Shown in pieces: positions 29,672 to 38,461 of a stretch of 64,000 nucleotides of DNA; within the stretch, counting starts at the first letter, position 1; the number at the start of each line of letters is the position of its first letter. Origin of the DNA: Jeotgalicoccus saudimassiliensis (GTDB taxonomy: Bacteria > Bacillota > Bacilli > Staphylococcales > Salinicoccaceae); the NCBI RefSeq assembly GCF_000756715.1, contig NZ_CCSE01000001.1, positions 868,001-932,000 on the forward strand, written 5' to 3'. The position numbers and the translations under genes are program-made. Below the pieces are notes generated by a model. It was not told where the DNA came from and made no database searches. It was given only the letters and a program-made list of their open reading frames with translations.

Positions 29672-30910
29672 ATGGCTGAAATTATCGTGCCTGAATTAGC
29701 AGAATCTATCACAGAAGGAACTATATCTACATGGTTTAAACAAGTTGGGGACACAGTTGAAAAGGGCGAAAACGTTCTTGAACTTGAAACTGATAAAGTA
29801 AACGTGGAAATCGTCAGCGAAGAAGCCGGCGTCATTTCTGAACTTAAAGCTGAAGAAGGCGACACTGTCGAAGTTGGTCAGGTTGTCGCTGTAATCGGCG
29901 AAGGCGGCAGCGCACCTGCAGAGAAGAAAGAGGAAGCTCCTGCTGATAAAAAAGCTGAAGAAACTAAATCTGAAGATGCAGCACCTGCTGAAGAAGACGA
30001 GAGCGATGAGTTAGTTGTTGCAACGCCTTCAGCACGTAAACTTGCACGTGAAAAAGGAATCAAAATTTCAGACATCAATCCGACTGACCCTCGCGGTTTA
30101 GTTCGCAGCCAGGATGTTGAAAACCACGGCAATGCACCTGCACCTAAAGCAGAAGCAAAACAGGAAGCACCTAAACAGGCAGCTCCTGCAGCAAACGCTG
30201 CACCTGAAAAACCTGTCAGACGCGAAAAAATGTCACGCCGCAGACAGACAATTGCGAAACGTCTTCTTGACGTATCACAAAACACTGCAATGCTGACAAC
30301 GTTTAACGAAATCGACATGACTAACGTTATGGAACTCAGAAAACGTAAAAAAGAAAGCTTCCAGGAGCGCAACGACGGTACGAGACTCGGCTTTATGTCG
30401 TTCTTCACTAAAGCTGCAACAGCTGCACTGCGTAAATACCCTGCAGTAAACGCTGAAATCGACGGCGCCGACTTAATTTACAAAGAGTTCTTCGATGTAT
30501 CTATCGCAGTATCAACTGACGAAGGTTTAGTTGTACCGGTAGTACGCAACACAGACCGCAAGACATTTGCTGAAATTGAAAATGATATCGCATCATTAGC
30601 CAAGAAAGCGAAAGAGAAGAAATTATCTTTAGACGACATGGCAGGCGGTTCATTCACAATTACTAACGGCGGTGTATTCGGTTCATTAATGTCAACACCG
30701 ATCATCAACGGTACCCAGGCTGCGATTCTTGGAATGCACACAATCCAAAAACGTCCTGTAGCTGTAGGCGACGACATTGAAATCCGTCCGATGATGTACA
30801 TTGCTTTAAGCTATGACCACAGAATTATCGACGGTGCTGAATCAGTAGGCTTCCTTAAGACGATAAAAGAGCTTATCGAGAACCCTGAAGATTTATTATT
30901 AGAAGGCTAA
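29672..30910 (+). CDS. odhB: Dihydrolipoyl succinyltransferase E2
   Basis: Core of the 2-oxoglutarate dehydrogenase complex, 412 residues. It has an N-terminal lipoyl domain (Lys42 in ETDKVNVE), an Ala/Pro/Glu/Lys-rich linker, the peripheral subunit-binding domain ([14 protein letters not shown]), a second flexible linker and the catalytic domain ending in [11 protein letters not shown] with its active-site His. Co-transcribed with odhA. Confidence 0.97.
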   Translation: MAEIIVPELAESITEGTISTWFKQVGDTVEKGENVLELETDKVNVEIVSEEAGVISELKAEEGDTVEVGQVVAVIGEGGSAPAEKKEEAPADKKAEETKSEDAAPAEEDESDELVVATPSARKLAREKGIKISDINPTDPRGLVRSQDVENHGNAPAPKAEAKQEAPKQAAPAANAAPEKPVRREKMSRRRQTIAKRLLDVSQNTAMLTTFNEIDMTNVMELRKRKKESFQERNDGTRLGFMSFFTKAATAALRKYPAVNAEIDGADLIYKEFFDVSIAVSTDEGLVVPVVRNTDRKTFAEIENDIASLAKKAKEKKLSLDDMAGGSFTITNGGVFGSLMSTPIINGTQAAILGMHTIQKRPVAVGDDIEIRPMMYIALSYDHRIIDGAESVGFLKTIKELIENPEDLLLEG

Positions 30911-30928
30911 ATTTAAAACAATTTCATA

Positions 30929-30962
30929 AGAGAAGGTATCCGCGCGATACCTTTTCTTTTTT
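30929..30962 (+). terminator. odhAB terminator
   Basis: AAGGTATC-CGCGC-GATACCTT followed by TTCTTTTTT. Confidence 0.88.
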
Positions 30963-30979
30963 AATTAGGAGGAAAACAC

Positions 30980-31174
30980 ATGCTTCAAAATGAATGGGAA
31001 AATAATAATTTGAGAACGGTCACTGTAAAACATACTGATGCAGAAAAGTACAAAGTATCTGATATGCTTACTGTCGGCAAGGAATACACAGTCGTAAATG
31101 AAACCGAAGAATACATTTTCGTTAAAGACAATTCCGGTAAAGTCGGCGGATTTTACAAAACTTATTTTTTATAA
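30980..31174 (+). CDS. Small DUF6501-like protein
   Basis: A 64-residue cytoplasmic protein with a conserved-looking core (VKHTDA, LTVGKEYTVVNETEEYIFV, GKVGGFYKTYF), which I associate with a small Bacillales family of unknown function (DUF6501). TAGGAGGAAAA precedes the ATG. It follows the odhB terminator. Confidence 0.75.
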   Translation: MLQNEWENNNLRTVTVKHTDAEKYKVSDMLTVGKEYTVVNETEEYIFVKDNSGKVGGFYKTYFL

Positions 31175-31272
31175 CTAAAATGTCAGATAATTTCAAAAAC
31201 TTGTAGATTTTTTTGCCATTGTGGTGTATTATTATCTGCATACTAATTTTTTATTACGAAGAGGCGATGTCC

Positions 31273-32586
31273 ATGAGTACAAAACAAGTCATAATGGTAG
31301 GGTTCACTTTATTTGCCATGTTCTTTGGAGCTGGTAACTTAATCTTCCCTCCGGCACTCGGGTTCGGGAGCGGAGAATACTTCTGGACTGCAATAATTGC
31401 ATTCGTCCTTACAGGAGTAGGTCTTCCACTGATCGGAGTTATCGTAGGGTCAATATCAAAAGACGGATACAGAGAGTCACTGAAAAATATCCATCCGGCT
31501 TTTGCAATAATATTTCTGGTTGCAATTTATTTAACAATCGGGCCGTTCTTCGCAATTCCAAGAACAGCTACAACTGCATATGAAATGTCAATCGTTCCAT
31601 TCCTGAGCGAAAATACAGGCGTCTGGCTGCTGATCTTTTCACTGGTTTATTTTATCGTAGTCTTATTATTAAGTCTTAGACCGGGAACATTGGTTAACAG
31701 TATCGGACAGGTGTTAACACCGCTGTTACTTATCGGGATTGTCCTTTTAATCGTAGTCGCTGGAATTGCGTACTTCAGCAATCCAATTAATCCGGCTGCA
31801 GAGTCATTCCATCAGTCTTCACCGTTTACAACAGGATTTACCGAAGGATACTTAACGATGGATGCCATAGCGGCAATCGCATTCAGTGTACTTGTACTGA
31901 ATTCCATCCGTCAGCTCGGTGTTACCAACCGTCGTGATTTACTCGTCGGCACGGCAAAATCAGCACTCCTTGCAGCATTCCTGCTCGGTGCAATCTACAT
32001 TTCACTCGGCTGGCTTGCAAACCGCGTAGACCTTGGCGGCGCAACAGTAGATGATCAGAACATGGGTACATTCCTTCTGACATTTATGAGTAACGATGTA
32101 TTCGGCGTATTCGGGCCGATTCTGCTTGGCCTGATTGTATTATTCGCTTGTATTACTACAGGTACAGGACTTATCGTTTCGGTATCGGAATACTTCAACA
32201 GCATTCTGCCGAAAGTGCCATACAAAGTATGGGTAGTACTGTTTGTATTAATCTCATTCGGACTTGCAAACCAGGGTCTGAATCAGGTTATCGCAACAAG
32301 CGTACCGATTCTGTCCATCATTTACCCGGTAGCAATGACAACAGTACTGCTGCTGATCCTGACGTACTTCGTACCGTCACCGAGACTTTCACTGCAGATT
32401 CCGGTCTATCTGGTATCGGCACTGTCAATCATCTCTGTCGTACACAGAAACGGCTGGGCAGACTTCAGCTTCCTGGAATCACTGCCGCTGTTCGGCTACA
32501 GCTTTGAATGGATTCCATTCATGATTGTCGGCTATATCGCAGGATACCTGATCGGCATGAAGAAACCGAGAGTAGAATACTCGTAA
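31273..32586 (+). CDS. brnQ: Branched-chain amino acid transporter BrnQ
   Basis: An LIVCS-family cation symporter for leucine, isoleucine and valine with about 12 membrane helices (437 residues). The opening GFTLFAMFFGAGNLIFPPALG is diagnostic. ATG 31273 is preferred over ATG 31267 because AGAGG is then 8-9 nt upstream. A strong terminator and repeat array C follow. Confidence 0.94.
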   Translation: MSTKQVIMVGFTLFAMFFGAGNLIFPPALGFGSGEYFWTAIIAFVLTGVGLPLIGVIVGSISKDGYRESLKNIHPAFAIIFLVAIYLTIGPFFAIPRTATTAYEMSIVPFLSENTGVWLLIFSLVYFIVVLLLSLRPGTLVNSIGQVLTPLLLIGIVLLIVVAGIAYFSNPINPAAESFHQSSPFTTGFTEGYLTMDAIAAIAFSVLVLNSIRQLGVTNRRDLLVGTAKSALLAAFLLGAIYISLGWLANRVDLGGATVDDQNMGTFLLTFMSNDVFGVFGPILLGLIVLFACITTGTGLIVSVSEYFNSILPKVPYKVWVVLFVLISFGLANQGLNQVIATSVPILSIIYPVAMTTVLLLILTYFVPSPRLSLQIPVYLVSALSIISVVHRNGWADFSFLESLPLFGYSFEWIPFMIVGYIAGYLIGMKKPRVEYS

Positions 32587-32608
32587 AAACTGATTAAACC
32601 ATATGATG

Positions 32609-32643
32609 ACCGCTCTCCCGTGTTGGGAGAGCGGTTTTTTTTG
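32609..32643 (+). terminator. brnQ terminator
   Basis: Perfect stem ACCGCTCTCCC-GTGTT-GGGAGAGCGGT followed by a T-run, then a G/T tract (GTGGGGCGGTGTGGGTGTG) containing four G-runs. Confidence 0.95.
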
Positions 32644-32679
32644 TGGGGCGGTGTGGGTGTGTGGGTGTTGGTGTGTGGT

Positions 32680-33283
32680 CCAACGAGCGGGTGACGACGG
32701 ACCAGAACAGCCGTTGTTGGACCAACGAGCGGACCACGACGGACAAAATCGGCGCTATTGGACCAACAAGTGGACCACGACGGACCAAATCAGCCGTTGT
32801 TGGACCAACGAGCGGACCACGACGGACAAAATCAGCGCTGTTGGACCAATGAGCGGACTACGACGGACCAGAACAGCGTTGTTGGACCAACGAGCGGGTC
32901 ACGACGGACAAAATCAGCGTTGTTGACCCAACGAGCGGACTACGACGGACAAAATCAGCGTTGTTGGACCAATGAGCGGACTACGACGGACCAGAACAGC
33001 GTTGTTGACCCAACGAGCGGGTGACGACGGACCAGAACAGCGTTGTTGGACCAACGAGCGGACCACGACGGACAAAATCGGCGTTGTTGGACCAATGAGC
33101 GGACTACGACGGACCAAATCAGCCGTTGTTGGACCAACGAGCGGACCACGACGGACAAAATCAGCGCTTTTGACCCAACGAGCGGGTCACGACGGACAAA
33201 ATCAGCGCTTTTGACCCAACGAGCGGACCACGACGGACAAAATCAGCGCTTTTGACCCAACGAGCGGACCACGACGGACCAGG
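32680..33283. repeat. Tandem array C, 41-bp period (a few 42), 15 units
   Basis: The core CCAACGAGCGG (variants CCAATGAGCGG, CCAACAAGTGG) recurs 15 times, from 32680 to 33257, at 41-bp spacing. Three intervals are 42 bp because of CCGTTG in place of CGTTG. Many units contain the palindrome GTTGGACCAAC or the related GTTGACCCAAC. The array separates brnQ from the convergent telA. Reading frames through it rotate between frames and are not genes. Confidence 0.95.
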
Positions 33284-33340
33284 GCCAGAACAAGAACAGA
33301 ACTTTTTATCCAGAACCAAACCGCTCCTCCAGCAACCGCA

Positions 33341-33373
33341 AAAACGCCCTCTCTGCATAATGCAGGAGGGCGC
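33341..33373 (-). terminator. xpaC-telA terminator
   Basis: On the minus strand a CGCCCTC...GAGGGCG stem with an inner TGCAT/ATGCA, followed by TTTTTG. Confidence 0.85.
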
Positions 33374-33395
33374 CAGCCGATTTTATATTGTTTTA

Positions 33396-34586
33396 TTAGT
33401 ATCTGTGCTTATCTTTTATCTGCAGCAGGCGTTCTTTCAGCTCTTTTTCCATCGTCACAAGTTCTCTTTCAGCTGATTTGCGCTTCTGTGTACCTTCCGA
33501 CTGGATTCTGAGAGTTTCTTCGATTGTTGTCACCAGGTTTTCCTGTGTTGTTTTCAGCGTTTCAATATCGACGATGCCGCGTTCGTTTTCTGTCGCTGTT
33601 CTTAGCGAGTTCTGTTTCAGCATTTCACTGTTTTTCGTTAACAGATCGTTGGTTGTGTTTGTCACTTCACGCTGTGCTTTTGATGCCGATTCCTGACGGA
33701 GCAGTGTAAGTGCGATTGCCATCTGGTTTTTCCATAATGGAATACTTGTCAGAATCGAGCTTTGGATTTTCTCTGCCAGTGTCTGGTTGATGTTCTGGAT
33801 CATACGGATCTGCGGTGCAGACTGCAGTGTAATCTGTCTCGACAGTTTAAGGTCGTGCACGCGTTTTTCAAGACGGTTGATGTACTGCATCATGTCGTTG
33901 ACGTCCTGCACATCCATCTGGTTATTTGACGCATCCGCCTCAGCTTTTAAGCGGGGGAGTGTTTCATTTTCAAGTTCTTCTTTTTTCAGCTCCGCCGCTG
34001 CGATATATATATTAATTGCATCGAAGTAGTCTTTGTTCTGGTTGTATAAACCGTCGAGCATATTTACATCTTTAATAAGCACTTCTTTCGCGTGCTCAAG
34101 CTGGATGGAAATACGGTCGACCTGCGATGCGATACTCTGATGCTTTGAAATCATTTCATTGACCGAGCGTTTCATCTTACCGAACAGACGCTTGAAAATA
34201 TTGCTTTTTTCGTTCGTCAGCTCCTCCGGGTCAATCTCTTTTAATTTCTTCATCAGTTCTTCCAGCGTGTCGCCGATAGGGCCGACATCTTTCGACTGAA
34301 CCTCGTTCAGCATCTGGTGCGAGAATTTCGACATTGCCTGCTGCGCATTCGCACCGTAAGTGATCAGTGCGTCGTTGTTCAGTGGCTCAATTTTATCTTT
34401 AATTTCACGAATCGATTTTAAGTCCGATTCGCTGAACTGATCTTTGAACGTCGTCAGTATCTCACTCTGCTTCGGCGCTTCCTCCACAGACTGTTCAGGC
34501 TGCAGTATTAAATTGTCGTTCGTATCATCAGCTTCTTTAAATGGATCCATAAGCAATTCATCTTTAATGTTTCTTTCATCAGCCAT
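33396..34586 (-). CDS. TelA-like toxic anion resistance protein
   Basis: A 396-residue helical cytoplasmic protein of the TelA family, linked to tellurite and cell-envelope stress resistance in Firmicutes; its mechanism is unknown. Family segments include YGANAQQAMSKFSHQML and the long coiled coils to the C-terminus. The start at 34586 is set by GGGGTG 7 nt upstream. It overlaps xpaC by 8 bp. Confidence 0.88.
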   Translation of the reverse strand: MADERNIKDELLMDPFKEADDTNDNLILQPEQSVEEAPKQSEILTTFKDQFSESDLKSIREIKDKIEPLNNDALITYGANAQQAMSKFSHQMLNEVQSKDVGPIGDTLEELMKKLKEIDPEELTNEKSNIFKRLFGKMKRSVNEMISKHQSIASQVDRISIQLEHAKEVLIKDVNMLDGLYNQNKDYFDAINIYIAAAELKKEELENETLPRLKAEADASNNQMDVQDVNDMMQYINRLEKRVHDLKLSRQITLQSAPQIRMIQNINQTLAEKIQSSILTSIPLWKNQMAIALTLLRQESASKAQREVTNTTNDLLTKNSEMLKQNSLRTATENERGIVDIETLKTTQENLVTTIEETLRIQSEGTQKRKSAERELVTMEKELKERLLQIKDKHRY

Positions 34587-35304
34587 TTTCTTCACCCCGG
34601 TGTACTTTTTCTTTTTCTGGTTTACGTTTCTTATTTAAATTCACTTTTTCTTTACCCAGTTTATTATCGAGTGCTGCATGGCGCTTTTTCGCGCGCTGGG
34701 AGTTCATCTTAATTAAATCGCGCTCGACATTTAAATCCTGATAGCTGCTCTGGTTCATATGAGACAGGTTGGATGTCAGCGTCCGTTTCAATTCTAACAT
34801 TGATAAACGCGTCTCGTGGAGCTGAATACGCTCATCCTTTGATTTACCGGGCATTTTGTACAGGTAGAGGTACTTTTCGATCGTGTTGACCGCTGTCTCC
34901 AGATTCGAATGAAAAAACTGCTGTACGCTGTAAAACTGCTTCGGTTCTTCTTCTACAGATGAAATAATCGTTTTAACGATCCGGTTAATATCGAATATCA
35001 TCTTCGCATCTTTGATCGATCTGATATTAATATAGCTGGAACGCAAACGATTCGTATGCTCCTTCGCGTGAGCGAGCTGTTCTTTTATATATTTATACTC
35101 ACTTTTTGTGAGTTTCAATTTCTCTAAATGCTTTTTATGTGAAATGTGCTGGGCGGGGAGGTAGGATGCCCCAAAACCGCCGATACCGATCATGACGTCT
35201 AAAAACATATGAATATCAAATACATTAGACGATAAAATCCAGGCGGTGAGGCCCGCCGGTACCGCAATCACAGAAGCAATGAAATGTGAAAAATTGCTCT
35301 TCAT
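34579..35304 (-). CDS. XpaC-like protein
   Basis: A 241-residue protein of the XpaC/5-bromo-4-chloroindolyl phosphate hydrolysis family, usually paired with telA as here. Two N-terminal membrane segments (about residues 7-25 and 33-52) are followed by a charged helical domain and a Lys/Arg-rich tail. Function unknown; the pair is presumed to act in envelope stress. Confidence 0.85.
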   Translation of the reverse strand: MKSNFSHFIASVIAVPAGLTAWILSSNVFDIHMFLDVMIGIGGFGASYLPAQHISHKKHLEKLKLTKSEYKYIKEQLAHAKEHTNRLRSSYINIRSIKDAKMIFDINRIVKTIISSVEEEPKQFYSVQQFFHSNLETAVNTIEKYLYLYKMPGKSKDERIQLHETRLSMLELKRTLTSNLSHMNQSSYQDLNVERDLIKMNSQRAKKRHAALDNKLGKEKVNLNKKRKPEKEKVHRGEENG

Positions 35305-35427
35305 TGTTCAAAACCCCTTAGTCTATAAGTGCCTATTTATTATAATTATAAAGCGTTCTGCTTGATAATGCTAATTATACGCGTTTATAATAATGAATAA
35401 TATCGGCGAGGGAATGGAGTTTTAATC

Positions 35428-35721
35428 ATGTATGAAGTCGTAATTGTCAGAGCGGATTATGAAGGCTGGTGGCTCTTTGAGGGCTGGCAGGATGACATTA
35501 TAACCAGGCATCAATTTAATGATGATGCAGCACTGACAGCTGGCTACAGTTCCATTATTAACCAGATGAAAAAAGAGTATAACAGCTACATTCAGGGGAA
35601 ATATGATCTATATGCATTTTTTAATGCATGTGAAATTGAGTTTTGTGAAGACTGCGATGAAGATGTTCAAATATACTATACGCCGATCATGACTAAAGAT
35701 AACGAAATTTACAGAAAATAA
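35428..35721 (+). CDS. DUF1033 family protein
   Basis: A 97-residue acidic soluble protein. Its MYEVVIVRADYEGWWLFEGW opening and C-terminal acidic cysteines (FCEDCDED) match a small Bacillales/Lactobacillales family (DUF1033) of unknown function. It lies just before cspA, as in other staphylococci. Confidence 0.8.
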   Translation: MYEVVIVRADYEGWWLFEGWQDDIITRHQFNDDAALTAGYSSIINQMKKEYNSYIQGKYDLYAFFNACEIEFCEDCDEDVQIYYTPIMTKDNEIYRK

Positions 35722-35763
35722 TGAATCTTAATGAAAAACGTCACAAAATAGTCGGATAATCGT

Positions 35764-35792
35764 TTGCAATATAACAAAGCGTATTGTATAAT
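35764..35792 (+). promoter_or_regulatory. Sigma-A promoter of cspA
   Basis: TTGCAA, 17-bp spacer, TATAAT. Transcription would begin near 35799, giving a 5' leader of about 50 nt. Confidence 0.82.
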
Positions 35793-35850
35793 ATGAATCA
35801 TCAGTAAGTTCTTCTTATTGATAATTTACGTCTTTTGGAGGATTTTATTA

Positions 35851-36051
35851 ATGAAACAAGGTACAGTGAAATGGTTTAACGCAGAAAAAGGATTCGGATT
35901 CATCGAAATTGAAGGAGAAAACGACGTATTCGTACACTTCTCAGCAATCAACCAAGAAGGCTACAAGTCTCTTGAAGAAGGTCAAGCAGTTGAATTTGAA
36001 GTAGTTGAAGGCGACCGCGGTCCACAAGCTGCAAACGTTGCTAAACTATAA
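35851..36051 (+). CDS. cspA: Cold shock protein
   Basis: A 66-residue single OB-fold RNA chaperone. RNP1-like KGFGFIEI and RNP2-like VFVHFSAI motifs are present, with the [11 protein letters not shown] opening. ATG 35851 follows TTGGAGG. A strong terminator lies 40 bp downstream. Confidence 0.97.
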   Translation: MKQGTVKWFNAEKGFGFIEIEGENDVFVHFSAINQEGYKSLEEGQAVEFEVVEGDRGPQAANVAKL

Positions 36052-36088
36052 TTATAAATTGATTCATTAGAATAATTTGTAACTTTTA

Positions 36089-36127
36089 AGCAGTTATCCG
36101 GAGATAATCCGGATAGCTGCTTTTTTA
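36089..36127 (+). terminator. cspA terminator
   Basis: AGCAG and TATCCGG stems (AGATAA loop) followed by TTTTTT, then a G-rich tract (GGGTGATGTGGCGGTGG). Confidence 0.92.
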
Positions 36128-36204
36128 TTTTGGGTGATGTGGCGGTGGTCGGATTGGACGAGGTCGCGGTTGGTCGCGGTCGGACTGGCTGTGCTGGCGG
36201 TCGG

Positions 36205-36750
36205 TTCACAACGGGGAACCGACGTTGTGATCCGGGCCTGGTCCATTCACAACAGGGAAGCGCCGTTGTCATCCGGGCCTGGTCGATTCACAACGGGGAA
36301 ATGCCGTTGTCATCCGGAGCTGATCGATTCACAACGGGGACACGCCGTTGTCATCCGGAGCTGATTAATTCACAACGGGGATACGCCGTTGTCATCCGGA
36401 GCTGATTGATTCACAACGGGAAATCGCCGTTGTCATCCGGGACTTCTCGGTTCACAACGGGGGAATGCCGTTGTCATCCGGGGCTGGTCGATTCTCAACG
36501 GGGAAATGCCGTTATCATTCGGGACTTCTCGGTTCACAACAGGGACGCGCCGTTGTCATCCGGGCCTGATCGATTCACAACGGGGGCGCGCCGTTGTCAT
36601 CCGGGACTCGTTGGTTCACAACGGGAAATCGCCGTTGTCATCCGGGCCTGATCGATTCACAACGCGGAAGCGCCGTTGTCATCCGGGCCTGGTCGATTCA
36701 CAACGGGGATATGCCGTTGTCATTCGGCGCTGCTCGATTCACAACAGCAA
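36205..36750. repeat. Tandem array D1, 41-bp period, 14 units
   Basis: TTCACAAC (once TTCTCAAC) occurs 14 times from 36205 to 36738 at exactly 41-bp intervals with no indel. The unit has arms ACAACGG and CCGTTGT around a 7-nt variable core, then TCATCCGG and a variable linker. The same family recurs at 38.05 and 51.23 kb. It lies between cspA and a NERD nuclease gene transcribed in the same direction. Confidence 0.97.
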
Positions 36751-36751
36751 A

Positions 36752-37058
36752 ATCTTAACATGATCCCAGCATCACCTATAAGCTGAACAAATTCTTTTAT
36801 CATCAGAATACAATTACCTGCATGATTTACGCTCAATTTAAAATAACACTAAACTTTAATTATCCTTCATACACAAAGAAAATAGAATAGTTTCCTGAAA
36901 AATTGTCCTGTAATATATTCCCATAAATAGCCAAATTAGTGTAGAAAGTAAACCAGTTTTGCTATTTTTGTTTAAAAGTAACTTTTTTAAAAGGAATCAG
37001 CACTTTTCACCTATATATAGGGTAGGAGGGTTTTTATTTAAAAAAAGGAGGATGCTGG
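36752..37058. other. AT-rich gene-free leader before the NERD gene
   Basis: About 300 bp of AT-rich sequence without a supportable gene. It presumably holds the NERD promoter. Near 37010 is a TATATATAGGGTAGGAGGG stretch, and AAAAGGAGG directly before the ATG is the ribosome-binding site. Confidence 0.6.
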
Positions 37059-38048
37059 ATGTTTATCAATGAAAGAACAAAACCACACGAATTACTGTTT
37101 TACGAGGCGCTTGCTGTAAGGACTTCATTAACGAAAAAAGAGGAGAGGGATTTATCGAATATCCGAAAAGGATTCGCCGGTGAAAAACTGTATGACGAGA
37201 TTTTTGATGAAACAGGACATGGAAATATAATCATTTACAGGGATGTGTTTCTCAATATCGATAATTCCATTACCCAGTTTGATTCGCTGATTGTCAGTGA
37301 TAAAGGGATTATTGCCAATGAGATTAAAAATTTTACCGGCAATTGTACAGTGCGCAGCGGAAATTGGATGTTGAACAATTTTCCGATAACGAAAGATGCA
37401 TTCAGCCAGCTGAACAGATCTGTAGGCAAGCTCATGGATATGAGGAATCTTGCCCAAAGTGATTTTAATGTCTCAGGTAAGATTATTTTTCCAAGTGATA
37501 CTTTTACGTTTAATACCGATGATCAGACTAACTGGAATAAAATTATTCTGCGCTCCGGATTACGCGATTATTTTTATCAGTTTAATCAGGCCGGCATTAG
37601 TTCCGGAAACAAAGCCCAGTTTATTTCAAGAATTATCAGCAGCTGTATTGTCGACAATCCATATTTTAATTTGGAAGCCGATAAAATCCGTCTGAAGTTT
37701 GGGCTGTACTGCGGGCAATGCGGCAGCTTTAATCTGAACAGAAAAAGATTTCATTTGTCATGTAATAAATGCGGATGCACTGAGTGCAATGAAACACACC
37801 TGCTCCGCGCGATGAGTGACTATAAATTTTTATTTTATAATCAGCCGATGAGCCGTAACTCGTTGTTGGAGTTCATAGATAATGAAATTCCAGTTCATAC
37901 AGTGTCCAGGTTTCTGAATAAGCACTGTTATCAGCATAAAAAAGGAAATATAAGCCATTATACTTATAAATACTTCGATTTTGATGATGCCGTGAAAAAG
38001 TCAGACGTTTATTTACGTTATAAAGATAAAATCCTTGTCCTTGGATGA
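37059..38048 (+). CDS. NERD-domain nuclease-related protein with zinc ribbon
   Basis: A 329-residue protein with an N-terminal NERD (PD-(D/E)XK-like) domain: GFAGEKLYDE (Glu), QFDSLIVSDKG (Asp) and NEIKNFTG (E-x-K) are intact, so nuclease activity is plausible. A CGQC...CNKCGC zinc ribbon follows near residues 219-243, and then an Asp/Lys-rich C-terminus. NERD proteins are thought to act in DNA processing; the substrate is unknown. It is more AT-rich than its neighbours. Array D2 begins at its stop codon, with no ordinary terminator. Confidence 0.85.
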   Translation: MFINERTKPHELLFYEALAVRTSLTKKEERDLSNIRKGFAGEKLYDEIFDETGHGNIIIYRDVFLNIDNSITQFDSLIVSDKGIIANEIKNFTGNCTVRSGNWMLNNFPITKDAFSQLNRSVGKLMDMRNLAQSDFNVSGKIIFPSDTFTFNTDDQTNWNKIILRSGLRDYFYQFNQAGISSGNKAQFISRIISSCIVDNPYFNLEADKIRLKFGLYCGQCGSFNLNRKRFHLSCNKCGCTECNETHLLRAMSDYKFLFYNQPMSRNSLLEFIDNEIPVHTVSRFLNKHCYQHKKGNISHYTYKYFDFDDAVKKSDVYLRYKDKILVLG

Positions 38049-38397
38049 TCACGGGGGAACCGACGTTGTCATTCGGCGCCGACCGGTTCACAACGGGAAA
38101 ACGCTGTTGTCATCCGGGGCTGCTCGGTTCACAACAGGGAAGTGCCGTTGTCATTCGGCACTGCTCGGTTCACAACAGGAAACCGACGTTGTCATCCTGG
38201 GCTGCTCGGTTCACAACAGGGAAGTGCCGTTGTCATTCGGCACTGCTCGGTTCACAACAGGAAACCGACGTTGTCATCCGGCACTGCTCGGTTCACAACA
38301 GGAAACCGACGTTGTCATCCGGCGCCGACCGGTTCACAACAGGAAACCGACGTTGTCATCCGGCGCCGACCGGTTCACAACAGGAAAACACCGTTGT
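38049..38397. repeat. Tandem array D2, 41-bp period, 8 units plus a degenerate first copy
   Basis: TTCACAAC occurs at 38087 and then every 41 bp to 38374. A partial copy (GGGGGAACCGACGTTGTCATTCGG) abuts the NERD stop codon. Arms here are shorter (ACAAC and GTTGT), and the core is mostly AGGAAACCGAC. Same family as D1 and D3. Confidence 0.96.
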
Positions 38398-38420
38398 AAA
38401 CCGAACCCCGAACCCACCAC

Positions 38421-38457
38421 AAAACCCCCATCCAAACTCACAGCCTGGACGGGGGTC
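38421..38457 (-). terminator. lysine operon terminator
   Basis: On the minus strand ACCCCCGTCCA pairs with TGGATGGGGGT (one G-U), followed by TTTGTGGTGGG. Confidence 0.8.
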
Positions 38458-38461
38458 GCAT

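Noticed and set aside
33478-34029. Plus-strand Cys/Ser/Phe-rich frames opposite telA
   Set aside because: Antisense shadows of a coiled-coil gene.
36205-38397. CRISPR arrays
   Set aside because: Whole units, including the parts between dyads, are repeated; there are no unique spacers and no cas genes.
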